Assembly (NCBI GenBank): GCA_037447655.1
Contig: JBBHKE010001305.1
Location: forward strand, 188,001 to 203,755
Direction: 5' to 3'
Source of the DNA: Zygnema cylindricum
Taxonomy: Eukaryota > Streptophyta > Zygnematophyceae > Zygnematales > Zygnemataceae
DNA length: 15,755 nt
Part shown: positions 1 through 6,639 of the stretch, piece by piece
Numbering within the stretch: the first letter of the stretch is position 1
Layout of the letters: every line of letters starts with the position of its first letter
Notes under the pieces: model-generated
The model's database searches: none
Seen by the model: only the letters and a program-made list of their open reading frames with translations
What the model was told of the DNA's origin: nothing
Made by a program: the position numbers and the translations under genes

Positions 1-2
1 CT

Positions 3-785
3 TTGAGGGCATTGCAGCTGAACCGTAGACTTTCAGTTATTCAGCCGGTTATCCCGGATGAGCGTCGTGTCCTTGATCCTCATATCAGTTTCCTGGACAA
101 TTCTAAAAAGTCCTTCTTCGTTAATGTTGTTGCTCCTTCTCTTGCTCTTATGGACACCAGAACAAACCCGTGATCCTTGGATCCGGATTTGCGTTGAAGC
201 TTGGTCTGACAGCAGACAAGCTCCAAGCCACTTCTACGCGGCTTCTCACTTCAGCCGGCACCACGGAGCCGGTGCTTGGAATCACCAAGGACCCGCTTAT
301 CTTTTGATTCCAAAACAGAATCGAGGGTGAGTCTGTGGAAGTTTCTCTCCAAGCATTGGTCACCAAATGCAACGACTACGAATGCTTAGTGGGACAAGAT
401 GTTATCTTCCGAATCGGTGGGGGAATAGATATGCATGATCAAACCTTCTCCTACCGCCCCTCTAATTTTCCGGGACGCAAAATTTGCCTCCCTCTTGTCT
501 CTGCTCGCAAGTAGTTGCCCACTATGGCACATTTGGCTTCCGCTCTCCCTGCATTTTCTAGCATCGACCTTCGAGATAGTTTTAGTGAGCCCGGTTTTCT
601 CCTCGACTCGCGTCATCTCTTGGATACCGTCGACACCGAGGTCTTTCCACACATTCTCCGTGTGGCGGATAGCGATACTAATGGGATGTTGAGTTTGCAG
701 AGGGTTTATACATGTATAGGTGGTGATCAAGGGTTCCACATGGAGTGCCTCTCACCTCGATTATATTTTAACCCGGCTGACCATT
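3..785 (+). pseudogene. Retroelement polyprotein fragment with a retropepsin-like domain
   Basis: The frame is open from the window edge at base 3 to about 167 and reaches the tripeptide DTR at 153-161, where retropepsins have DTG or DSG. One shift near 165-170 moves coding to the frame at 170, which reads VILGSGFALKLGL and later LVGQDVIFRIGGGIDM at about 379-430. This matches the order of a retroviral-type aspartic protease as found in some plant retroelements: an Asp loop, a small hydrophobic strand, then a late LVGQ segment. Stops occur at 308 (TGA) and 512 (TAG). The next stretch, 515-785, is open for 90 codons but I do not recognise it. A working protease of this type would cut the element's own polyprotein. 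Here the Gly after Asp-Thr is replaced, so activity is not expected. No RT or integrase follows before 843. The family (Ty3-like or other) is inferred only. Confidence 0.5.
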
Positions 786-842
786 GATGCTGTTCCAAGC
801 CCTCAGCTGTGTTGACCAGCCCCTCTACAGGCTAAGGAGCAT

Positions 843-852
843 GGGGGGGGGG
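843..852 (+). other. G10 tract, possible polypurine tract before an LTR-like repeat
   Basis: Ten consecutive G residues stand directly before the repeat that starts ATTATAAGG at 853. The second repeat copy is also preceded by a G-rich tract (2290-2298). A purine tract just upstream of a 3' LTR primes plus-strand synthesis in LTR retroelements, so this is a candidate polypurine tract. The assignment rests on position only. Confidence 0.35.
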
Positions 853-1043
853 ATTATAAGGTCCACTTCACTCTAGGGGAGTATTCTTCCCCCTTCTCTC
901 TTTGAGTCATTTTCACCTTTATTCCTTCTCATGGTGTATATAGTTTTTGTCTTTTCATATTTATGTCCGTTTGCATATATGTTCTTATTCATGACTTTGC
1001 TGGTTGTGATGCATGTTCGCTTGCTTGCCTCTCATGCACGACA
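853..1043 (+). repeat. Direct repeat R1, copy 1 (LTR-like start)
   Basis: This 191-bp segment recurs at 2299-2488 at roughly 93% identity by eye. Both begin ATTATAAGGTCCACTTCACT and both end CTCATGCACGACA. It lies about 70 bp after the polyprotein remnant ends and directly after a G-rich tract, which fits the start of a 3' LTR. Copy 2 is cut by an unrelated sequence at 2489, so the true repeat may extend beyond 1043 here. Both copies hold an open frame starting MVYIVFVFSYLC, but this is a property of the repeat and no evidence of a protein. Confidence 0.7.
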
Positions 1044-1063
1044 GCTATCATGCCGCATCGTGT

Positions 1064-1280
1064 CGATTGCTCGCGTTCACGATATCATGTCGGCACGCGC
1101 GATATTCGGTGCGTGCGCACGATATAATGTCCGCACACGCAATATTTCTCACGCACGAGCGGTATTTTGCACGCACGCACGGTATTTCGCACGCACGCGT
1201 GATTTTATGCATGCACGAGCGATTTGATGCACGCACGTTTGATTTTTGCGTTCGCACGTGCGAGTTTTCGTCGGTTGATT
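1064..1280 (+). repeat. 20-bp CpG-rich minisatellite, about 10 units
   Basis: Units of exactly 20 bp start at 1080, 1100, 1120, 1140, 1160, 1180, 1200 and 1220, followed by a 21-bp unit at 1240 and partial units on both sides. The consensus is roughly CGATATTNTGCACGCACGCG: a T/A-rich half (cgatattt) and an alternating purine-pyrimidine half (gcacgcacgcg) of the kind that can adopt Z-DNA. Twenty is not a multiple of three, so the array stays open in several frames and produces His/Ala/Arg/Thr-rich translations that should not be read as proteins. Confidence 0.85.
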
Positions 1281-1560
1281 TGTTTATAATGTGAACGCGA
1301 TATGCATTCACGTACAATTAAATACATACTACTTCTGTGCGCACGTTTTGTCTGTTGCGTTTCAAGGTACACGATTTTGGAGTATCGACGCGGCGCGATT
1401 TTCCGAGAATATTTCGGGCGATATGTTTCATTTCGTGCGACATGTTTTGTTTCGTGCGTATCCTGGCAATTTTGGGTGTATCGACGCGCGGTATTGTTTG
1501 CGCCGAATCGCGATTTCCGGTAGTATCGGCGACGCCTCGATACCTTTTATTTTGTAAGTC
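1281..1560 (+). repeat. Degenerate continuation of the CpG-rich repeats
   Basis: Past the clear array, pieces of the same unit recur at irregular spacing: cgatatgcattcacg (about 1298), cgattttcc, cgatatgtttcatttcgtg, cgacatgttttgtttcgtg, cgcggtattg and cgcgatttcc. CpG stays far denser than in the flanks. The region looks like an older, decayed part of the same array. No gene is visible. Confidence 0.5.
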
Positions 1561-1593
1561 GCGAACTGTAACAGCAATAGCGGATCGAACTTG

Positions 1594-1601
1594 TTTATAA
1601 A
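1594..1601 (+). promoter_or_regulatory. TATA-box candidate
   Basis: TTTATAAA is followed by GGGG and lies just downstream of the CpG-rich repeat block. If repeat R1 and the minisatellite belong to one long LTR, this would be a reasonable U3 promoter position. No transcript evidence exists here. Confidence 0.25.
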
Positions 1602-2289
1602 GGGGTATTTAGGTGTTATGATTATAGAGTACTAAATTTGGTAGACGCCACGGCAGACGATGTTGGCCGCCTATTGGCCAACATCTTAATTAGTTTCATG
1701 CATGTAAAGTAGACTAGACGTAGGCTAATTTTGCTTAGGCCTAGCGTAGCTCTTACTTAGCCTAATTCTCAGACTTCGAGAATTTAGCTTTTGGACAAGA
1801 AATTTCTTTTGGCACCGCTGCTTTTCTCTTGCTCTCTCTCTCACCGATTGCCCATGCTTTCTCTTTCTTATTGCTAGCTAGCTATAGTGGCTAAATAGGT
1901 TAAGAATATTTGCCTTTGTTTCTGCCTCAATTTTAATCCACACGACTTCGGCCAAGTCCGGAAGGTTTCCCTCCAAATTTGTCTTTTTAGCGATTGGTGG
2001 AGTGGAAGCTTGAGGGGTGGCATCTTCTGTCAAGCTGCGCCGTTCTCCGGACAGCTGGACGGTTTGTTTGCGTGTATTTATGTGTGTGGAATTCGGTTTT
2101 TTTGGGAAAGTGTCATTTTTGGCTAATTCCGATTTTCTTGGTTTTGGTTGGAAGTGATTATTTTGCTTCGTTGCTTTCCTTTGAGATAACTCTTGTAGAG
2201 AATACGTGGAAGACCCGAGAGCCTAATGGCTACCTCGTGGCTTAGTGTTTTCGGTTCATTTCAATTTCCGGTTTGTCCAGATTTGGAAC
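1602..2289. other. Non-coding stretch, possible LTR interior
   Basis: I find no protein similarity and no RNA gene. The stretch includes a CT-rich run (about 1821-1870), the sequence GCTAGCTAGCTA (about 1873-1885) and T-rich DNA around 2090-2170. The 83-codon open frame at 1994-2245 has no recognisable motif. The two R1 copies bracket this region, so it may be the body of one retroelement LTR or leader. Confidence 0.4.
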
Positions 2290-2488
2290 GGGGGAGGGAT
2301 TATAAGGTCCACTTCACTCTAAGGGAGTATTCTTACCCTTCTCTCTTTGAGTCATTTTAACCTTTAATCCTTCTCATGGTGTATATAGTTTTTGTCTTTT
2401 CATATTTATGTTCGTTTGCATATATCCTCGTATGCCTGACTTTGCTAGTTGTTATGCATGTTCGCTTGCTTGCCTCTCATGCACGACA
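2290..2488 (+). repeat. Direct repeat R1, copy 2, with preceding G-rich tract
   Basis: GGGGGAGGG at 2290-2298 is followed by the second R1 copy, 2299-2488. It matches 853-1043 with about a dozen substitutions, clustered near 2424-2437, and a single-base length difference. The match stops exactly where copia-derived coding sequence begins at 2489, so this copy is truncated by a rearrangement or insertion junction. Confidence 0.7.
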
Positions 2489-2576
2489 ATATAAACTAGA
2501 TGGGGAAATGGTAGCAAACATGATGACTAAACTGGTTCCTTCTCCAAAATTGGTATTTTGTAAGAAGAAGCCATAG
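2489..2576 (+). pseudogene. Copia A: C-terminal tail of a Ty1/copia polyprotein
   Basis: Twenty-nine codons (YKLDGEMVANMMTKLVPSPK and nine more) end at the TAG at 2574-2576. The segment MMTKLVPSPKL corresponds to the conserved end of copia RNase H (D-MxTKxxPxxKF). It aligns with GEMLVDMTTKAVPSPKLIYC of the minus-strand copy ending at 10075 in this window. The DNA after the stop is also alike: an A-rich stretch, then AAGGGAGGAGGAGG (2606-2619), a candidate polypurine tract. Everything upstream in the polyprotein is missing, because the fragment abuts repeat R1 directly. Confidence 0.75.
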
Positions 2577-2605
2577 CTGGTTTAGGCAAACAAAAAGATA
2601 GGCTA

Positions 2606-2619
2606 AGGGAGGAGGAGGT
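2606..2619 (+). other. Candidate polypurine tract of copia A
   Basis: AAGGGAGGAGGAGG lies about 30 bp after the polyprotein stop, where a copia element places its polypurine tract before the 3' LTR. The tract and its position are seen; the role is inferred. Confidence 0.4.
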
Positions 2620-3036
2620 ACAGCCCCTTGCAAAAGCTAGGAGATCAAAATAGGATTTGATCCTGAGTACTACACTTTGACCGTCGTAGAGCATAGTCGC
2701 CCACTTTATCCAGTAGGTCTTGGTGAAGTGTTACGTATATAGGGCGCCACCTCTATTTAAACATACGTGACACGACATGTTTCATTTAACAGATTACAGG
2801 TCGGACTGCACACGAAAATGAACCACACCGCACGAAATACTGAACCTCACGGAATTAACGAAACCGCATTTCACTTCGAAGGAAGAAATCTAATGCTAGT
2901 TAAAGATCAGATGGCTTACATCAAAGCCCACGCACCGGAGTGGACATTAAGCATTTTGCGAGCTAATGTCGGTGGGTGACACGTGGCAAGCCATAAGTGG
3001 ACAACGGATATTGCGGGGAGAGCAACTAGGGCTTAG
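2620..3036 (+). other. Stretch with one unassigned 70-codon frame; possible LTR upstream part
   Basis: No RNA gene or known domain is visible. The open frame 2767-2979 ends in a fairly ordinary amino acid mix (FHFEGRNLMLVKDQMAYIKA) and could be a decayed gene piece. I cannot identify it, and its length is within chance. A G-box, CACGTG followed by GCA, sits at 2980-2985. If copia A has an LTR it should begin near 2620, and copy 1 of the TATA-bearing repeat (3037-3400) would then be its downstream part. Confidence 0.35.
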
Positions 3037-3400
3037 GAATTGACAAGCGTCATCAGGATGGCCATGTCGTACTATGGCCGTGGAAGAAGTACAGCGGCGC
3101 CTCTACCTTCAACCTTCTTGTACCTTACAGTTTTAGGAATGGATAGGTATAGTATTAGTAGGGGGTTCAGAGAGGGAGTTTAGGACTTAGAATTTTTTCA
3201 GGCATCTCTCTCTCAGAGACCTTTTGTATTTATAGGCCATCTTTGGCCAGCCATAACTTAATGCTCAAGAGAGCAAATTCAATGATTCTTTTTCGTTTGG
3301 CTCAGGGGAGTCGAGCCTTCACACGGTTGAGGGTATTCAGAATAATTACGTGCCAATGTGGCACTTATTCGGTGGGAAAGTCAAACGGGCAAATATTATC
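3037..3400 (+). repeat. Repeat R2, copy 1 (TATA-bearing, LTR-like)
   Basis: Three diverged copies of this repeat are in the window: here, reversed at 3605-3972, and at 4695-5090. Shared landmarks in order are a gac(c)gt...agtac block, a TTCTTGTACC-like block, TAGGACTTAG, a CTCTCTC run, a TATA-like element (TATTTATA, 3227-3234, then GGCCAT), CATAACTTAATGCTCAAG, CAAATTCAATGATTCTTTTT, GGAGTCGAGCC and GTCAAACGGGC. The TATA followed by GGCCAT resembles a plant LTR promoter. Copy 1 lies downstream of the copia A tail in the same orientation, so it is plausibly that family's LTR. Confidence 0.65.
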
Positions 3401-3604
3401 CTGGAGGCTTCATTTATGAAATTCTATGGGCTCCATTGCCCACAGAATTCGAAGATCCAAAAGAAGCTAATGTAGATAGTGCCGACTCCAAGTTGATATA
3501 AACCCAAATGAATGATCCCTTGACAATCAGAACCCCAATACACCTTCACCCGTGTGAAGAGAAGACCTTCTGTGTGCTTAGTTCCACCACAGAATGCAAA
3601 GCTT
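3401..3604. other. Spacer between the inverted R2 copies
   Basis: About 200 bp separate the two facing R2 arms. Weak arm similarity may extend into it from both sides (…GAAATTCTATGGG against the reverse complement of the region near 3590). The 69-codon minus-strand frame at 3424-3633 has no recognisable motif. In a transcript across 3037-3972 this would be the loop. Confidence 0.4.
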
Positions 3605-3972
3605 GAATATGTGTTTTGGACAATATTCCCCACTTTGACTTTCCCACTGAATGAGTGTCACCCTGGCACGCAAAGACTCTAACCGACTACACCCCTGTGT
3701 AGCTTGGACTCCCTTGAGTCCGCAGCAAAAAGAATCATTGAATTTGCTTACCCGAGCATTAAGTTATGGTTGGTCAAAGATGACCTTTATAGTTACAAGC
3801 TCTCTTAGAGAGAGGTGCCTAAATGTCACTAAGTCTTGGTCTGCCTACTCACGACTACCTACTACTAAACCCTAGTCTAATAAGAACACTATATAGTACA
3901 AGAAGGTAAAATAGGAGATGTACTTATTGTACGGTCATTGTACCACATGGTCTAGAAGGTGACACCTGTCAA
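3605..3972 (-). repeat. Repeat R2, copy 2, inverted
   Basis: Read on the minus strand, this copy runs from ATTTGACAGGTGTCACC (3955-3972) through GTACAATAAGTACATC, TTCTTGTACTATATAG, CTAGGGTTTAGTAGTAGG, a CTCTCTC run, CTATAAAGGTCATC (TATA-like), CATAACTTAATGCTCGGG, CAAATTCAATGATTCTTTTT and AGTGGGAAAGTCAAAG. Long exact blocks are shared with copy 1, for example the 20-mer around 3735-3754 matching 3274-3293. Copies 1 and 2 form an inverted repeat with arms of about 365 bp. Confidence 0.7.
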
Positions 3973-4230
3973 ATCGTGAGCCATGGTTTCTTATCCCTTC
4001 TTCTCTGGTATCAAATAATTGACGCCACGTGGCATCACGTGATGCTATCTCCGAATGCCGCCAAAAGCTCACTTCGGGTGGCGGCTACGATTCCGGCCAT
4101 TCGATCAAAACATATTTTACACGGTTCAGATTCGCGTAGATGCATGAATTCTTCCTCTTCGTTAGTCTGGTGTTAATTAGTTGTCAAGTTAATGTTTATT
4201 TATCTTTGAAAATCGTCACGTGTATCGTTT
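3973..4230. other. Non-coding stretch with G-box palindromes
   Basis: No gene is visible. The 66-codon frame at 3976-4176 has no motif. The notable content is the double G-box annotated separately at 4024-4045. The octamer TGGTATCA at 4008 matches the start of an initiator-Met tRNA primer binding site, but it is too short to call. Confidence 0.4.
4024..4045. promoter_or_regulatory. Two overlapping G-box palindromes
   Basis: GCCACGTGGC (4024-4033) and GCATCACGTGATGC (4032-4045) are perfect palindromes overlapping by two bases. Each contains the G-box CACGTG, at 4026-4031 and 4036-4041, with centres exactly 10 bp apart, about one helical turn. G-boxes are bound by plant bZIP and bHLH factors, and the first also carries the ABRE core ACGTGGC. 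No adjacent gene is visible, so the target, if any, is unknown. Confidence 0.45.
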
Positions 4231-4303
4231 CGATAACGCCTTAGTGGATAAGGCGTATCACTACCATAAATCTCCAAAGACTTAAGTTCAAATCTGGTCT
4301 TTT
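4231..4303 (+). repeat. tRNA-like Pol III head 1 (SINE candidate)
   Basis: CGCCTTAGTGGATAAGGCG (4238-4256) resembles a tRNA D-arm and A box. AGTTCAAATCTGG (4285-4297) resembles a B box, with the T-loop core TTCAAAT. The run TTTT at 4300-4303 could terminate Pol III. The D-arm part forms a 7-bp stem, CGCCTTA with TAAGGCG. The T-stem pairs poorly, so this is not a working tRNA. A tRNA-derived SINE head is the better reading. Confidence 0.4.
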
Positions 4304-4694
4304 GCCTTTAGTTATTTGTCAGTATGTCTAGCAATTCTCTATCTGAATATTTATAAATTCCTATTATACCCAATGATCGTTGATTTGGTCTAATGGCTAA
4401 AGCTAACGGCTACTAAGTTGTTCAACGACTTGTAGGTACCAAGATGACATCTTTGATCCGTCAGTCTTCTTTTTGGTAAAAACTAAGTATTAGCCTATTC
4501 CCTGTCTCCTTGGACATTATAGACAGCCATGGCTGTAGCTCTCTCTCCGTTGTTCAGTGACTGCAACAAGTATGGGGACTGGAGAGTTTGAGCAAGAAGC
4601 AGGCTGCCTTTGCTAACATACTCTATTTATATTTCCAATACAGACCTAAAAAATACATCAATTTCAACAATATAAGCGAGACATTCAGTGGGCC
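4304..4694. other. Non-coding stretch around the second tRNA-like head
   Basis: Apart from the tRNA-like segment at 4381-4475, nothing recognisable is present. The 67-codon open frame at 4588-4791 runs into repeat R2 and carries no motif. Confidence 0.4.
4381..4475 (+). repeat. tRNA-like Pol III head 2 (SINE candidate)
   Basis: TGGTCTAATGGCTAAAGC (4386-4403) is a good A-box match to the D-arm of many eukaryotic tRNAs. TAGGTACCAAGATG (4433-4446) is a weaker B-box match with the expected spacing. A T5 run occurs at 4470-4474. It lies only about 80 bp after head 1 in the same orientation. Acceptor pairing is not evident. Confidence 0.35.
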
Positions 4695-5090
4695 AATAGA
4701 GGCCACAAAGTTACACAATAGCCGTACAAAAAGTACATCGGCCACTGTAACTTCCTGTACTCTACAATCCTCTTATTGGTCTAGGGTTTAGTAGAAGGTA
4801 ACTGTGAGCAGAGGTTTAGGGACTTAATGGTTTTTAGGCGCCTCTCTCTAGGTGACTTTTTGTATAAATAGGCCATGTTTGCCCACTCATATCTTACTAC
4901 TCAAGGAAGCAAGTTCAATGAGTCTTTTTGCATCTAACTCAAAGGAGTCGAGCCCTTACAACGTTGAGGTTAGTCAGAACTGTAGTATGACCTTCTGGCT
5001 TTTCTTTGATGTGAAAGTCCAAAGGGCAAATTTAATTCTAAACGCTTCATATAAGCTGGATATTTTGTTGGCCAATGGAGGTCATAGAAT
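4695..5090 (+). repeat. Repeat R2, copy 3, candidate 5' LTR of copia B
   Basis: This third R2 copy shows GCCGTACAAAAAGTACATC, TATTGGTCTAGGGTTTAGTA, the variant TAGGGACTTAATGG, CTCTCTCTAGG, a clear TATA box TATAAATA (4863-4870, then GGCCATG), ATCTTACTACTCAAGGAAGC, AAGTTCAATGAGTCTTTTT and GGAGTCGAGCCC. It ends about 140 bp before copia gag-like coding, the place of a 5' LTR. The matching 3' LTR of copia B is not clearly present; only a weak R2-like stretch near 9640-9770 follows the element. The LTR role is therefore inferred. Confidence 0.6.
4863..4870 (+). promoter_or_regulatory. TATA box in repeat R2 copy 3
   Basis: TATAAATA followed by GGCC is the best match to a plant Pol II TATA box in the three R2 copies. 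Copy 1 has TATTTATA and copy 2 CTATAAAG at the same place. Conservation of this element across copies supports a promoter role in the ancestral repeat. Confidence 0.45.
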
Positions 5091-5098
5091 TACATGTT

Positions 5099-5124
5099 AT
5101 GGGCCCACCCTCTAGGGTGCCCAT
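5099..5124. other. Hairpin at the end of R2 copy 3
   Basis: ATGGGC (5099-5104) pairs with GCCCAT (5119-5124) and ACCCT (5107-5111) with AGGGT (5114-5118), leaving a CC bulge and a very short loop. It falls at the right edge of repeat R2 and just before the copia B coding region. The symmetry is seen; any function is unknown. Confidence 0.35.
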
Positions 5125-5232
5125 TTTGAATGGAACGTGGTTCATATTTTGGGAAATTATGATGAGAGGCGCTTTCTTTGAAAAATGCTTATGGGGCATT
5201 GTGAGTGGTCGTGTGAGGCAGCCATCTGAAAT

Positions 5233-6115
5233 TTGAGAGTTCCACCAGGTTTTGGAGGAGCTAGATTCTCAATAAGATGTGTGGAGGCAAAGATGATTGA
5301 TGAAGTTGGAGAGAGCATCATGTTAGACAAAGGGAAAGAAAAAGGGAAGGAAAAACTCACACCGATTGCACCGATAGCTACTGGATCTATGCCGATAGAA
5401 GTAATTCCAAAAATAGAGGCAAATGATATTGAAATTTAGGATTTCAACAACACAGTGGCAACTCATTTTATTCTCGGGCGTCTTACTTAAGCAGTTGCTA
5501 TTCCTAACATATATGACGACAAGGCAGTGGATTTGTGGGAAGCTCTTGTAAATATTTACAATAGTGGAATGATTCAGCGAAGAAGCTGGCTGTTTAAAAA
5601 ATGCAAGCATATATTTACAAAAGAGGAAAGTTGCTTAACTTTTGCGATGATTTGTCCGAATTATTCATGGGGTTGGAGAGTGCTGGAAAACAAAGACCAA
5701 GAAAAAAAAGGTAAATACTTTGCTAATGGAACTTTTGGATGATAATGAGAACATCATTAACAAGGTTCAAGTTTTGCGTGATCATCGATAGATCTCGAAC
5801 TCTGTTATTGGAATGAATTTTGTTCGGAAAAATGCAATTGAGATTCGGAGAGGAGGAAAGAGTGTTCAAGCATTGGCTGGAGGATCAGACTAAAGGAATA
5901 ACGATTCCAAGAAACCTTATGAAAGCTTTGGTGGAGGAGGAAGAGGAAATCTATCAAATGGATTTAGATCTAGGCCTCCGAAGGGACATTCTCACTTTTG
6001 TAAGAAGTCGGGATATTACATGGCGGAGTGTACTAGCATGAATAAGTTGAGACGGAACAAGGGGCAGATTGGTGGATCAGCCAGAGGAAAGAAGAAGGCA
6101 TTTGTGGCAACATAA
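5233..6115 (+). pseudogene. gag: Copia B gag with broken zinc knuckle
   Basis: The stretch around 5439-5600 reads ILGRLT, AVAIPNIYD and KAVDLWEALVNIYNSG, the pattern of the copia UBN2-type gag (ILGSL...LWxxLxxxY). Gag forms the particle around element RNA. Stops occur after DIEI (5437-5439), at the TAA near 5488 and at several later places, with frame changes. The nucleocapsid zinc knuckle CX2CX4HX4C is still visible at 5990-6031, but its first Cys is Ser (TCT) and its His is Tyr (TAT), leaving S-C-Y-C, so metal binding is lost. The true start is unclear; 5233 is only the first Met of a coherent-looking frame. Confidence 0.7.
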
Positions 6116-6244
6116 GTCACACGAGAGGATTTCGATGTTGACGATAGAGAACTCCTTCTCAACGAGGAGTTGGAGGTGAAAGTAGAGCCAGAGATTCCGA
6201 GGAAGCAGAAGTGTGCCTTCGATGGAGTCAAAGAAGCTCCCAAA

Positions 6245-6560
6245 AAAGGTTCGATTATTAATTTAGGTGCCTCTAAGCAAATGTGTAGAGAGAATTAGAT
6301 GATTATTAAAATAAAAAAGATCCCTACCGTAGAGATAGAGTATGGGGATGGGAGAGTAGTAACCACTTACTTAGTGGAAAATGTGGATTTCAGAGTCTTA
6401 GTTGATGGTAAGAAATCAATAGTCAATTTTACCAATGTCTTTTTTATCCCATAGCTGAACAAAAATCTTATCTCTACGTCTGTTTTATTTGATAAAGGTT
6501 TTGAGACTAGCACCAACAAATGAGTCTTTACAACTAGTTATGAGAATGAAGTATACTTCA
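6245..6560 (+). pseudogene. Copia B protease
   Basis: The copia aspartic protease motif (I-D-S-G-A-S-x-H/x-M) is present as IINLGASKQM at 6254-6283. The catalytic Asp codon is AAT (Asn) at 6260-6262 and the next Ser is Leu, so the enzyme cannot work. Downstream strands are recognisable, for example VEIEYGDGRVVTTYLVENV, NFTNVFFIP and KNLIS at about 6330-6475, the usual protease to pre-integrase transition. In-frame stops include TAG at 6297-6299 and TAG near 6453. Confidence 0.75.
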
Positions 6561-6639
6561 TAGCTGAAAAGGATAGCGAATGAATGTTTAGGCTGAATTT
6601 CAGTAATAGAAAGACGCGAGTTTATTATGCAGGTGTAGA

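Noticed and set aside
58-372. Frames at 58-330 (+) and 148-372 (-)
   Set aside because: They overlap the retropepsin-like remnant in the wrong frame or strand and show no motif of their own.
931-1317. Overlapping open frames of about 90 codons on both strands
   Set aside because: They arise from repeat R1 and from the 20-bp array, whose period is not a multiple of three and so stays open in several frames.
4008-4015. TGGTATCA as a copia primer binding site
   Set aside because: Only eight bases match, there is no LTR end directly before it in this orientation, and the nearest R2 copy is reversed.
4231-4475. Functional tRNA genes
   Set aside because: Acceptor and T-stems do not pair well; only box-like motifs and T runs are present.
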